Assembly: GCA_021647205.1 (NCBI GenBank)
Contig: JAKIVD010000009.1
Location: forward strand, 62,001-126,000
Source of the DNA: Bacteroidales bacterium
GTDB lineage: Bacteria; Bacteroidota; Bacteroidia; Bacteroidales; F082
Direction of reading: 5' to 3'
DNA length: 64,000 nt
Part shown: piece by piece, positions 52,995 to 62,294 of the stretch
Position numbering within the stretch: the first letter of the stretch is position 1
Layout: the number at the start of each line of letters is the position of its first letter
The notes under the pieces: generated by a model
Seen by the model: the letters and a program-made list of their open reading frames with translations, nothing else
Database searches by the model: none
Told to the model about the DNA's origin: nothing
Program-made: the position numbers and the translations under genes

Positions 52995-53987
52995 ATGCAG
53001 ATGAAAAACATTGCCATCGTTTGCGGTGGAAACTCTGGAGAGTATGATATTTCCATGCAGAGCGGAAGGGTGGTTGAAAAGCAGCTTGACCCGGCCAGAT
53101 ACACAGCTTTCCTCATTGTAATCAGGAAGGGGGATTGGTACTTTGAAAGCAATACAGGTGAAAAACACCCCATTGACAAGAGCGGTTTCAGCCTGAATAT
53201 TGAAGGGGGGAAAGTAAGGTTTGACGGCGTTTTTATTGCCATTCACGGTACGCCCGGCGAAGACGGGAAACTGCAGGGCTATTTCGACCTGCTGGGTATT
53301 CCTTACACCTCCTGCGGGGTGGCTGCTTCGGCCCTCACTTTCAACAAGTATTTCTGCAACCGTTTTGTGAGCGCTTTCGGTATCCGTGTGGCCGATTCGG
53401 TGTCCCTGCGAAAAGGGGAGTCTTTTGATCCGCAAAAAATAGTGGAACAACTGGGATTACCCCTGTTTGTCAAGCCCTCGGGAAGCGGTTCCAGCGTGGG
53501 AATTTCGAAGGTGACTGAGACCGTAGAACTGGACAAGGCCATCGAAACGGCTTTCATGGAAGACGACCGCATCCTCATTGAAGCGTTTATGGATGGCAGG
53601 GAAATCGCCTGCGGGATGATTGAAAAGAAGGGTGAACTCATCGTTTTCCCGCTGACGGAAATCATCAGTAAAAATGACTTTTTCGATTACGAAGCCAAAT
53701 ACACTTCCGACAAGGCCGATGAAATTACCCCTGCCGATATTCCCGAAGAAGCGGAACTGGACATCAAAACCACTTCCTCTTTTCTTTACCGGCAAATGGA
53801 TTGCAGGGGCTTCGTGCGTTTCGACTACATTCTTGCCGAAGACGGCCTGTACTTTCTGGAAGTGAACGCCGTGCCCGGCATCACCGAAGCCAGTATTCTT
53901 CCCCGGCAGGCTGCGGCTTTCGGAATGAGCATCAGGGAGCTGTTTACCGTTGCGGTGGAGGAGATGTTTAGCAGGGAAAACGCCTGA
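52995..53987 (+). CDS. ddl: D-alanine--D-alanine ligase
   Basis: A 330-residue ATP-grasp ligase making D-Ala-D-Ala for peptidoglycan. The N-terminal domain has AIVCGGNSGEYDISMQSG and IAIHGTPGEDGKLQGYFDLLGIPYTSCG. The ATP-grasp region has LFVKPSGSGSSVGISKV, and the Mg-binding end has FVRFDYI...FLEVNAVPGITEASILPRQ. I use ATG 52995 (MQMKN); 53001 is equally possible, and upstream codons in frame are unconserved. Divergent from the PASTA operon, a wall-linked pairing. Confidence 0.96.
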   Translation: MQMKNIAIVCGGNSGEYDISMQSGRVVEKQLDPARYTAFLIVIRKGDWYFESNTGEKHPIDKSGFSLNIEGGKVRFDGVFIAIHGTPGEDGKLQGYFDLLGIPYTSCGVAASALTFNKYFCNRFVSAFGIRVADSVSLRKGESFDPQKIVEQLGLPLFVKPSGSGSSVGISKVTETVELDKAIETAFMEDDRILIEAFMDGREIACGMIEKKGELIVFPLTEIISKNDFFDYEAKYTSDKADEITPADIPEEAELDIKTTSSFLYRQMDCRGFVRFDYILAEDGLYFLEVNAVPGITEASILPRQAAAFGMSIRELFTVAVEEMFSRENA

Positions 53988-54079
53988 CTTATAAGATGGT
54001 TCGAACACAGTAACGGATAAATGAGAATTCTTTCCGCTTGCACTTTGTCTGTGTTAGTTTTTCTACACTTCGGTTTACT

Positions 54080-56449
54080 TTATAAAACTATCATCGTACC
54101 TGTGCCGATGACAACTCCCCGGTCGCGCACCCAAAAAAAGTAAGCTCCTTTTGTTAAATTTCGTGTTTCAATAATTATTCTGTCTGCCTCAAATTCTATC
54201 GCACAATCCACTTTTAATCCGTTTACATTGACCATAGAAAAGTTCGGGCTGGTGTAATCTTTACCTGGCAAAAGTATGTATCCATTTGAGCGAATAGGGG
54301 TTGGAACAACCTTTAGGTTTGTAATTGCCGGGGCTGGCTGGTTAACTACAGAAACCGTTCCATCGCAATCAATATCATTCGTCCCAACTGTCAGGAATAA
54401 ATCATCAAAATATGAATCATTATCCGTTCCTGCGTTCCTGGTTCCCCTGAGTTCAACTTGAATAGTTCTTGTTAGTTCAGGAATAATTTGCCATTCGCTG
54501 AATTGTGTCCATGAGTTATTTAATGTTGAAATCGTATTGCTTGTATCAAAGGCAATATTATTCTGGTCTAAGAATACCAGTCTCATTTCCGGTAAATCGT
54601 AGCCTGCATAATCGGAAAGGAAACCCCCAAAGTTGACGGGGAAATTACCACCGTCAATAGAGTCGGAATAAGCTGAAACATCAATATTTTGAATACACCT
54701 GGCAAATGCGCTATGTTCACAAAGGCCTCCAACTGCAAAGTACCGGTCTCCTGAATGCGGACTAATCCCATTGCAAATACTATCAGTAAGAGATTCTACC
54801 ACCCCTTCAATAACTACCCAATTGTTTAAGCTGTCCTCGGCACCCGGATTGGTCAGCAGGTTGGGTAAAGCGGCAGATTCTCCTGTTGTAAAAGAAACAG
54901 GGATTGACCAGTCGCTCCAATTAAGTTCCCGGTCCCTGTACCGAACCCTCCACCAATAAGTTGAATTTTCATCCAGCCCCAACATTTCCTCATCGGTCAG
55001 GTCGTCGTCTGCCTGTGTATTTTCTTCAAAGTACCAGTTCTCAAAATTTTTCCAGCTTTCAGCTATTGGTGACGAAAAGTCGTTTTTATCAAGGGATACC
55101 TGCCAATGGCTTTGTCCGTGTAATGCGTTAGGGTTAGGGGAAGAAAAACCCATCGCTTTCAACTTTACACATTCAGGTATCACTTCTTCGTTAACAGGAA
55201 AAAAAGCAAGCGGTGTATTCACCTCCGACGGGTTAAGCCTGATTGTTAAGCTATCGGTTACCACATTGTCTTTAATGCTATCCTGGTCGCCTCTGCTAAT
55301 CCTTTTAATTACTATTTTTGGATCGGTATCATCGGTAATTTCTACTGATACAAAGCCATACTCATCTTGAGAAACAGAAAATTCATCATAGTCGAAATTT
55401 GGATATTCACCCCAATTGTCAATAGCGCCTCCTGCAGTGGCCACATTAATCCAAAGATGCTTTTGTTCTCTTGAGTTCCCCCTTGAATAGGCGTGGGTAT
55501 GGCCAAAGAAATGCACACTTGGTTTTGCGCAATCCGTGCTGAACTGTTCCAGTCTTTCAATCACATCCCCCGTATAGTCAGATTCTCCGGGCGTCCAGAG
55601 TTCAGACTTATAGGGATGATGCAACTGGGCGAACACAAAGTCAATTGAATCCGAAAGGCAAGCAGCATCCAATACCATATCCAGCCAGTCTAATTGTTCC
55701 TGGTTATTAAAAGGGTCATTAGAATCCAATCCGATGATTCTGACATTACCATAGTCTTTATACCACCAATGCTCTTCATAAGCTGTTGTTCCATTTTCAG
55801 GCATTTTGAAATACTGGAAAAAATAAACTGCGTTGTATTCATGATTTCCAGGTACAGGATAAACAGGTACATAATTAAATAAATCCTGAGAGGGAGAAAA
55901 AAAATCTGATTCCCACGAGGAATAATTGTTTCCATTCACGACCAGATCCCCCGGAACGAGCACAAGGGCAAGTTTATCAATTATATCTCCGCCAGATTCA
56001 TCTTCTAAATAATCAAGAATTCCATCTTGAATAATTTCATAGTACTTATTGGGGAATGCACCATCTTTTTGCATATCACTTATCGCAATTATCCGAAATG
56101 CTTCATGACTGGAGGCATGAGGAGGAGTTTTGAAATGGTATGTTTCCGAAACCGCATTCCCTGTCCTGACCCTGTAAAAATATCTGGTGAAATGCTCAAG
56201 GTTTTCCAGTTTAACTTCATGTATTCTTGCTTCACCAACTGAAATATGTGCTGTACCTACAGATATACTTCCGAGTGCTTCGGTGAATCCCCATTCAACA
56301 ATGCTTTCGTCATCCGAATCAGTTTCCCATAAAATAAATATGGAATTTGGGGAAGCATCCTGAAGGTAAGGCTGAACCTTGATGGTTTGAGCACTCAACT
56401 GAGGGAATACACATACTGAGAAGATTATAAAAATGGTGAGTCTATTCAT
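54080..56449 (-). CDS. Secreted purple-acid-phosphatase-like metallophosphoesterase
   Basis: A 789-residue exported metallophosphoesterase. Signal peptide MNRLTIFIIFSVCVFPQLSAQ, an N-terminal fibronectin-like purple acid phosphatase domain (about 22-115), then the dimetal motifs in order: IAISDMQKDG, VPGDLVVNG, YPVPGNHEYN, AQLHHPYKS and FFGHTHAYSRG. After it come Fn3-like and carbohydrate-binding-like segments (LTNPGAEDSLNNWVVIEG) and a C-terminal T9SS-like domain (LKVVPTPIRSNGYILL). It probably releases phosphate from esters outside the cell. It looks more AT-rich than flanking genes, possibly acquired. Substrate unknown. Confidence 0.88.
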   Translation of the reverse strand: MNRLTIFIIFSVCVFPQLSAQTIKVQPYLQDASPNSIFILWETDSDDESIVEWGFTEALGSISVGTAHISVGEARIHEVKLENLEHFTRYFYRVRTGNAVSETYHFKTPPHASSHEAFRIIAISDMQKDGAFPNKYYEIIQDGILDYLEDESGGDIIDKLALVLVPGDLVVNGNNYSSWESDFFSPSQDLFNYVPVYPVPGNHEYNAVYFFQYFKMPENGTTAYEEHWWYKDYGNVRIIGLDSNDPFNNQEQLDWLDMVLDAACLSDSIDFVFAQLHHPYKSELWTPGESDYTGDVIERLEQFSTDCAKPSVHFFGHTHAYSRGNSREQKHLWINVATAGGAIDNWGEYPNFDYDEFSVSQDEYGFVSVEITDDTDPKIVIKRISRGDQDSIKDNVVTDSLTIRLNPSEVNTPLAFFPVNEEVIPECVKLKAMGFSSPNPNALHGQSHWQVSLDKNDFSSPIAESWKNFENWYFEENTQADDDLTDEEMLGLDENSTYWWRVRYRDRELNWSDWSIPVSFTTGESAALPNLLTNPGAEDSLNNWVVIEGVVESLTDSICNGISPHSGDRYFAVGGLCEHSAFARCIQNIDVSAYSDSIDGGNFPVNFGGFLSDYAGYDLPEMRLVFLDQNNIAFDTSNTISTLNNSWTQFSEWQIIPELTRTIQVELRGTRNAGTDNDSYFDDLFLTVGTNDIDCDGTVSVVNQPAPAITNLKVVPTPIRSNGYILLPGKDYTSPNFSMVNVNGLKVDCAIEFEADRIIIETRNLTKGAYFFWVRDRGVVIGTGTMIVL

Positions 56450-56586
56450 TATTAATTGTTCTGATTTTTGATTTATTTTTTCTGATGTTGTGTATTCGTT
56501 CTGCCCCGTTTGGTCTGTTAATGGGCCGAATCCAATCTTTAAACTTTAAAAACTAATAACGATGGGCGTAAAATCACCATTGCACT

Positions 56587-57366
56587 CTACATCATCGTAA
56601 ACAAATTAAGGAGCACTAACAAAACGCCGAGTACCAGCACGGGGATGTTCAGGATTTTCCACCCGATGCCCTGTAATTTCAGCCCCATGCTGCTGAACAC
56701 AATCGCCAGTGCACCAAAGGCAAGGCTGACGAATACGCTCGCCAGTCTCCCGTGTAAAAAGGAAGGAAGCAGGCTGCGGTAAACTTCCAGACTTTCGGCG
56801 TGGTTGCTTCCTTGTTCGGCAGCGAAGATCCACAATCCAAAAAGCGAAAGCGGTACAAACATGCATAACAAACCGGCAATTGAAAGCTTTCTCGAAACCT
56901 CCGGCTTTAAAAACGGTGATGTTTTTACCTCGTCCGGCTTAAAATAGTTTTTGCTGATGAGGAAAACCCATACAAGCAAAGCCAGGTCTGTCGCCGGACC
57001 CGTCAGTGCGAAAAAGCCGTAGCTGAATCTTAATTTGAAGAATGGCAAGTCAACCGGGTTCACCGTAAAAATGATCACCGGGATGATGGCGAACAAAATA
57101 CTGATGACCAGTGCGGCATACATCAGGTTTAGGGAGAACGGCTTTTTCAGCAGAAAGAATATGCCGCCCCCAAGGTAGAATGCAGCCACCAAAACCCCGG
57201 CAACAGCATGGATGTTAAGCAGCTTTTGAAGTTCGGGTGCAATTTCGGCTAAAGGGTCTGCATCCGTTGTTTTTAGTAAAATGAACAAAGCATTTTCAGT
57301 TAAACCCCAGATGCCAAAAATGATACATAAAATTCCGATAAGTTTGACAGAAACGGATGTTTTCAT
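56587..57366 (-). CDS. Polytopic membrane protein, unknown function
   Basis: A 259-residue hydrophobic protein with about seven predicted helices (approximately 7-28, 48-72, 78-101, 112-138, 157-177, 207-225, 231-257) and a hydrophilic loop near 140-155 (YFKPDEVKTSPFLKPEVSRK). No family or functional motif is recognised. I use ATG 57366 (MKTSVSVKLIGILC), which places the first helix near the N-terminus; an in-frame ATG 14 codons earlier is less likely. No operon partner. Confidence 0.7.
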   Translation of the reverse strand: MKTSVSVKLIGILCIIFGIWGLTENALFILLKTTDADPLAEIAPELQKLLNIHAVAGVLVAAFYLGGGIFFLLKKPFSLNLMYAALVISILFAIIPVIIFTVNPVDLPFFKLRFSYGFFALTGPATDLALLVWVFLISKNYFKPDEVKTSPFLKPEVSRKLSIAGLLCMFVPLSLFGLWIFAAEQGSNHAESLEVYRSLLPSFLHGRLASVFVSLAFGALAIVFSSMGLKLQGIGWKILNIPVLVLGVLLVLLNLFTMM

Positions 57367-57585
57367 GAGTGCAGGGTTTGGGTTAAATTTAAGTGAATAT
57401 TTTATCAAATTTCAGACGTCACGTTAACTGCGTGCCGAATGGCACAGGCAATACTCACTTCAGCCCTGCATCCGGGAATGCCATGTTGGTACAGCATTCT
57501 TAAAGTGTTATCCGTGCTTGCTACAAAATAGCATTACCCATTACAATCAGTTAAAAGCCAACTGTCAGACTTCTTTTCGCTCCCG

Positions 57586-57593
57586 CAAATGTA
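57586..57593 (-). promoter_or_regulatory. Candidate -7 box for the membrane-protein gene
   Basis: On the minus strand TACATTTG followed by CG. It would leave a 5' untranslated region of about 215 nt before the ATG at 57366. No -33 match. Weak evidence. Confidence 0.25.
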
Positions 57594-57687
57594 CCCATTA
57601 ACAAAGATTTAACAGCCGATGGCCAAAAATTCGTTAAATTAACTTTATCTTTACCCGTCATACTAATCATTTAAAAAACAAATAACC

Positions 57688-58722
57688 ATGTCAGAAAACA
57701 CTAAATTAACACGCATCCTGTCTATTGACGGCGGGGGCATCAGGGGCATACTCCCCGGGCAAATACTGGTGAAACTGGAAGAAAAACTCCAGGAACTTGA
57801 CAAAAACAAAAATGCACGCATTGCAGATTATTTCGACCTTATTGCCGGCACCAGTACCGGTGGCATTTTAACCTGCATGTACCTGAGCCCTTCCGAAGAA
57901 GACCCTGCCAGACCACGCTTTACGGCGCAAAAAGCCGTTGACCTTTACCTGGACCGCGGAGATGAGATTTTCGATATTTCATTCTGGCAGAAAGTGAGGA
58001 GTGGAGCAGGCATAACCGATGAAAAATACAGCGAAAAGGAACTGGAAGAAGCCCTTGACGACTACCTGGGCGAGATGAAACTGAGCGAACTGCTCAAACC
58101 CTGCCTGGTGACTTCCTACGACATCAAAAGGCGGAAGGGGCACTTCTTCAGGTCGCACAAGGCCAAGGTGGATGTGTCCTATGACTTTCTTGTAAAAGAG
58201 GCGGCCAGAGCCACTTCTGCTGCGCCCACTTATTTTGAAGTTGCCCGTGTAAAGGCTATGGATAAACAGGTTTACCCGCTGATTGACGGAGGCGTTTTTG
58301 TGAACAACCCCACATTGTGCGCCTATTCGGAAGCCCGGACCTGGAAATTCGACGACTACCGCGAAAGGCCCATGGCCGCCAATATGGCTATCCTCTCAAT
58401 CGGTACGGGTGGCACCGATAAAAGCTACGAGTACAAGAAGGCCAAAGACTGGGGCGCCCTGCAATGGATAGCCCCCATCATCGATATCATGATGTCGGGG
58501 GTGGCCGAAACGGTGGACTACCAGCTCCGGCAGATTTATGATGCCGTGGGAAAACCGGATCAATACATTCGAATTGACCCTGAACTGGGAAATGCCAATT
58601 CGGACATGGACGATGCCTCCATGAAAAACCTGAAAGCCTTGAAAGAAGCCGGGGAAAAAAGTGCCGGCAAACATGAGGAAGAGCTTACAAGGCTGGCTGA
58701 AATGCTTATTGCGAATAAATAA
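57688..58722 (+). CDS. Patatin-like phospholipase
   Basis: A 344-residue patatin-fold acyl hydrolase. The oxyanion motif DGGGIRG (14-20), nucleophile elbow GTSTG with Ser56 and catalytic Asp200 in DGGVFVNN are complete, so it should be an active Ser-Asp lipase. No signal peptide is seen, so the protein is cytoplasmic. Such proteins can act as housekeeping lipases or as CBASS (CapV) effectors, but no nucleotidyltransferase or other defence gene is adjacent. The conserved SxGTG element (LSIGTGG) after the catalytic region fits the general patatin family. Confidence 0.92.
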   Translation: MSENTKLTRILSIDGGGIRGILPGQILVKLEEKLQELDKNKNARIADYFDLIAGTSTGGILTCMYLSPSEEDPARPRFTAQKAVDLYLDRGDEIFDISFWQKVRSGAGITDEKYSEKELEEALDDYLGEMKLSELLKPCLVTSYDIKRRKGHFFRSHKAKVDVSYDFLVKEAARATSAAPTYFEVARVKAMDKQVYPLIDGGVFVNNPTLCAYSEARTWKFDDYRERPMAANMAILSIGTGGTDKSYEYKKAKDWGALQWIAPIIDIMMSGVAETVDYQLRQIYDAVGKPDQYIRIDPELGNANSDMDDASMKNLKALKEAGEKSAGKHEEELTRLAEMLIANK

Positions 58723-58732
58723 TCTCTCCATG

Positions 58733-58761
58733 CTCTTCCAGGTGCGTAGTTCCTGGAAGAG
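58733..58761. repeat. Hairpin repeat related to the ctaC-ctaB repeat
   Basis: CTCTTCCAGG (58733-58742) and CCTGGAAGAG (58752-58761) form a perfect 10-bp stem with a 9-nt loop. The segment CCTGGAAGAGTC (58752-58763) is identical to sequence in the repeats at 24469-24536. A further cttccaggtctttc segment lies near 58796. It sits between the stops of the convergent patatin and rdgB genes. Confidence 0.7.
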
Positions 58762-58825
58762 TCAGAATTTTGAGTGGAACATTTAGAAAACAACACTTCC
58801 AGGTCTTTCAGACGCTTGAAGGTTG

Positions 58826-59404
58826 TTAAAGACCATTGAGAAAAGCGACAAGTTTGGCTACTGCTTTTCCACGGTGGCTGATCTTGTTTTTGAGTCCGGC
58901 AGGCATTTCGGCGAAGGTTTGTTCGTAGCCATCCGGCAGAAAAACAGGGTCATAACCGAAACCTTTGCCGCCGCGCTTGTCTTTAGTAATCACGCCTTCT
59001 GCCCTGCCCTCGAATAAATGTTCAGTTCCATCAACGATTAATGAAATGACTGTTTTAAAGCGGGCAGTCCTGTTTTCTACACCCTTCAGTTCGTTCAACA
59101 GTTTGTCCACATTTTGTTCGTAAGTGCTGTTTTCGCCGGCATAACGTGCCGAATAAATGCCGGGTCGTCCATCAAGGGCATCTACTTCCAGGCCGGTGTC
59201 GTCTGAAAAACAATCAAGCTGAAAACGGTCAAAAATATGATGTGACTTTTGCGATGCGTTTTCAGCCAGCGTATTACCCGTCTCAGGGATTTCCTCCCCA
59301 AAACCGATATCCGACAAACCAAGTACCCGGAAGTCAGCGGAAAGGATAAATCGCAGCTCTTCCAGTTTGTGCACGTTATTTGTAGCAAAGACAATCTTTT
59401 TCAT
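58826..59404 (-). CDS. rdgB: XTP/dITP diphosphatase (RdgB/HAM1)
   Basis: A 192-residue HAM1-family nucleotide pyrophosphatase that removes non-canonical purine triphosphates (dITP, XTP). The motif [11 protein letters not shown] at the start, [26 protein letters not shown] and [22 protein letters not shown] are characteristic. I use ATG 59404 ([10 protein letters not shown]); upstream in-frame ATGs would add an unconserved extension. Downstream of it lies the repeat at 58733; convergent with patatin. Confidence 0.95.
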   Translation of the reverse strand: MKKIVFATNNVHKLEELRFILSADFRVLGLSDIGFGEEIPETGNTLAENASQKSHHIFDRFQLDCFSDDTGLEVDALDGRPGIYSARYAGENSTYEQNVDKLLNELKGVENRTARFKTVISLIVDGTEHLFEGRAEGVITKDKRGGKGFGYDPVFLPDGYEQTFAEMPAGLKNKISHRGKAVAKLVAFLNGL

Positions 59405-59439
59405 TGGCATGTTATTTATAAAATGTAGCACCCAGACAA

Positions 59440-59480
59440 AATAAAAAGGCGGAACGAACAATCATCCCACCTTTTTATTT
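59440..59480 (-). terminator. Terminator after the SGNH lipoprotein gene
   Basis: On the minus strand an AATAAAAAGGTGG arm pairs with a CCGCCTTTTTATT arm (59440-59452 with 59467-59479, one wobble), loop about 14 nt, with T-rich sequence beyond. It ends the fadL-like/SGNH transcript just before rdgB. Confidence 0.75.
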
Positions 59481-59494
59481 AATAAAGTCTGAGC

Positions 59495-60898
59495 TTATGG
59501 CAGTACAGCCGGGGGATAATCACTCACATTCACTTTCGGAATATTTGCCCCATATGTTGAATTAATTGCGTCGATATAAAAATTGGCAACGATTGCATTT
59601 CCCTGTGGGGTGAGATGAATTCCATCCAGCGAGAACAGATTTCCCGTGATAAAAGCATTGGTAAAAGTAATACCGTCAGCAACCATTCCTGTTGAACTCA
59701 CTTTTTTCATCAGGCTGTTAAAGTCGGCAAAAGCAAGGCCATAGTCGCTGGCACTTTCTTTAATAAACTTGTTAAACTGCCAGGTGGCATTTTTCACGTT
59801 ATTTATTTCTTTGGCAGTTAAAATATACTCGTCGGGAATGGGTTTCTGGGTTCCCCAAAATGCACATTTAATAGAATCCTGCGGGATGGTAAGCAAAACC
59901 ATTTCGTCGCTTTCAATCTGCCTGATGTTCAGCGCAAGTACAGGGATTCCCATATCCAGATCGGCAATAACCATGGGGTTGGGCCCCAGTTTCCATTCAA
60001 TGCGGTAAGGCAGGCCAAATTGCGCCATTGCCCCGTTATAAGGAGCATAAGCCGCATTCAAAAGGTCAACCTGCGCCTGGTCGTCAAGCACTATCGGGTT
60101 GTAAGGAACCGTGGTGAAAAAAGCGGCGGAAGTAATGTCCGGGATATTCGCAATAACACCTTTGTCGGCCGATGCCAGCAAACTTTGCAGTACCGCTGTG
60201 TAAGAGGCGGCAAATCCGACACCTGCCGGTCCGTCAAATGGCGTAATATCTTCGGTTCCACCAGAAGAAGCATACCCCAGCACATCATTGTTTCCTATCC
60301 ATAGGCTAAAAAAGGTGGGGTTAACTTTAGCTGCTTCACCAATCAGGGCATCAGTTGCAGGGTTTGCTGCAAAGCGGCCGTAATATGGGTTCAGCATACC
60401 AAGTCCGGGGGCCAGTAAATGGCCGACTTTTACACCGGGAACCCCAATATTATTGAAAGGGCCATCGGCGGCGACCGAGGTGGTCAGCTCGGCACCCAGT
60501 TTTGCCTGATCGGGGTTAGGCACAGCAGGAACCGGCGCCAGTGAAACATTGCCGATGCAATCGGTTGAATACCCAACAACCAGTTTGGTCGTAAAATACA
60601 GACCATTGGGTGTAAGATGCGGTGACACACCATCTTCGGTGGGCATCATTGGAATTTTAAAGGTCCCGTTACCTCCTGCATAAGCAAATTGCTGCGCCAG
60701 GATGTTGGCAAAACCGTATTCTTGCCCTGATGCATACAAAGAAGCATCGGCGTAGCCGGCGGTAAGTGAATTTCCAACAGCAACATAGCTTGTCAAATCA
60801 GCGCTTCCGGATTCCGGAGTAAAATCGTCAACTACCGGCTTACACGAGCCGGCCAAAAAAAGAACGATTGCGAAATATAAAATATATTTTGTCTTCAT
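59495..60898 (-). CDS. SGNH/GDSL-family hydrolase lipoprotein
   Basis: A 467-residue predicted lipoprotein: MKTKYILYFAIVLFLAGSC with lipobox Cys19. SGNH blocks are visible: GNSLTAGYAD (block I, catalytic Ser), a Gly in GVPGVKVGHL, GNND (block III, Asn) and LDGIHLTPQG (block V, Asp and His). It is probably an outer-membrane or surface esterase/lipase acting on acyl esters. It directly follows the FadL/OmpP1 gene (19 nt), so hydrolysis of lipids and uptake of the hydrophobic product are probably linked. Such pairs recur in Bacteroidota. Confidence 0.88.
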   Translation of the reverse strand: MKTKYILYFAIVLFLAGSCKPVVDDFTPESGSADLTSYVAVGNSLTAGYADASLYASGQEYGFANILAQQFAYAGGNGTFKIPMMPTEDGVSPHLTPNGLYFTTKLVVGYSTDCIGNVSLAPVPAVPNPDQAKLGAELTTSVAADGPFNNIGVPGVKVGHLLAPGLGMLNPYYGRFAANPATDALIGEAAKVNPTFFSLWIGNNDVLGYASSGGTEDITPFDGPAGVGFAASYTAVLQSLLASADKGVIANIPDITSAAFFTTVPYNPIVLDDQAQVDLLNAAYAPYNGAMAQFGLPYRIEWKLGPNPMVIADLDMGIPVLALNIRQIESDEMVLLTIPQDSIKCAFWGTQKPIPDEYILTAKEINNVKNATWQFNKFIKESASDYGLAFADFNSLMKKVSSTGMVADGITFTNAFITGNLFSLDGIHLTPQGNAIVANFYIDAINSTYGANIPKVNVSDYPPAVLP

Positions 60899-60917
60899 GA
60901 TATTTCTGTTTTAGAAT

Positions 60918-62132
60918 TTAAAATTTAAAGCTTAATCCTAAGCCCGGAATAATGGCACTTGTTTGATAAGTTCCGCCGAAATTATCAGGCTGGTAAGTCT
61001 TGTCTGATTTTAAACCGAAGGTTTGGAGGAATGAAAGATCCAGACCAAAATGCTCGTTTGGATACCACGAAAGGCCAAGGGTATAGGCAAAAGTATTCAG
61101 TGTAACCGTTTCCGGTGTAAAATACCTGTCGTTGGCCGGTGAGGTGTCGTAATAAGCTCCGCCCCTAATCTGGAACTTTTCTGAGAAAGCATATTCCATT
61201 CCAAGACGCGGGATAAAAGTATTGCTGTACTTTCTTGGGTTTTTTGAATCCAGAAGGTCTCCGGCTTCTTCAAAAGTAAAGCTCAACGTATCGTAAACAC
61301 TCCAGAACACCCAGTCAAATTCCACGGCAAGCATAAACTTTTCGGTAATCTGAACAGCAACACCCAAATCAAGGTTTGCCGGGAGTGGCAGTTCGGCATT
61401 GAATTTATTATTGGTCGGTATCACACCCTGTAACGAAGAGGGTACTGTAAAGGTGGCATCACCGCCTTCGACGCTCATAATAATTTCCGACCTGTAGTTG
61501 AGGCCGATAGACCAGTTCTCAACAGGCCTGAAAAAGATACCGACATTGTAGCCAAAGCTGGTGGCATCACCTTTCAGGTTTACACCGGCATCACCACTGT
61601 AGTTTAAGCCTTTATTTAATTCAACACCTCCGATGGTGTAGACAAAACCGAGGCCAACCCCAAACTTCTCATTAAAGTTAAAAGCGATGGTTGGCTGCAC
61701 ATAAATCGCTGTCAGGCTGATATCCTGAATGAGGTTTTTTCCTGCCCAATCCGACTCCCATTTGGCGGAGTTTCCGTAAGGTGTGTACACGCCCAGTCCC
61801 AGCGTAATCAATTTGCCGAGTTTACCGGCAAAGTAGAAGTAAAAAGGCGTGCCCAGCGGATTGTCAGTTTCTGCCTGGTAGTTACTGCCGGCTTTTTGAA
61901 ATGCAGCAGTTGACAAGATGGCACTACCACCAAACTCGAAGTCAATCTTGCTTTCCATAAAACCAAGTGCACCAGGGTTGTAGAACATGGCACTGGAACC
62001 AACACTCAATGGGGTCCCAACCAGTCCAAATCCGTTTTGCTTATTTCCCTGAAGGCGTACCTGGTAACCTCCGGCAAATACTGTCATTGATAAAAATACG
62101 GATGACAGCAGCAAAAATGTAAATTTTCTCAT
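60918..62132 (-). CDS. OmpP1/FadL/TodX family outer-membrane transporter
   Basis: A 404-residue outer-membrane barrel for hydrophobic compounds. Signal peptide MRKFTFLLLSSVFLSMTVFA, then the N-terminal hatch GGYQVRLQGNKQNGFGLVGTPLSVGSSAMFYNPGALGFME, the family signature, followed by amphipathic strands and a terminal Phe (SFKF) for barrel assembly. I use ATG 62132; the longer in-frame extension has no signal peptide logic. It is the first gene of a two-gene transcript with the SGNH lipoprotein and ends in a terminator after it. Confidence 0.9.
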   Translation of the reverse strand: MRKFTFLLLSSVFLSMTVFAGGYQVRLQGNKQNGFGLVGTPLSVGSSAMFYNPGALGFMESKIDFEFGGSAILSTAAFQKAGSNYQAETDNPLGTPFYFYFAGKLGKLITLGLGVYTPYGNSAKWESDWAGKNLIQDISLTAIYVQPTIAFNFNEKFGVGLGFVYTIGGVELNKGLNYSGDAGVNLKGDATSFGYNVGIFFRPVENWSIGLNYRSEIIMSVEGGDATFTVPSSLQGVIPTNNKFNAELPLPANLDLGVAVQITEKFMLAVEFDWVFWSVYDTLSFTFEEAGDLLDSKNPRKYSNTFIPRLGMEYAFSEKFQIRGGAYYDTSPANDRYFTPETVTLNTFAYTLGLSWYPNEHFGLDLSFLQTFGLKSDKTYQPDNFGGTYQTSAIIPGLGLSFKF

Positions 62133-62294
62133 AAATAAATAGTTTAAATTCAATACAAAGAAACAAAAAATAAGAGTACAACCAAAAAATACATTATTCA
62201 TTAAATGATGTAAGTTTTGGCAGTAATCTCAGTTGGCAGCCGGCAATCTCAACTTTCAATTACCAAACTTCAGGCTTTAAGCTGTAAATTAGCC

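Noticed and set aside
57688-58722. CBASS defence operon
   Set aside because: Only the patatin is present; no CD-NTase, Cap2/Cap3 or other effector gene lies nearby.
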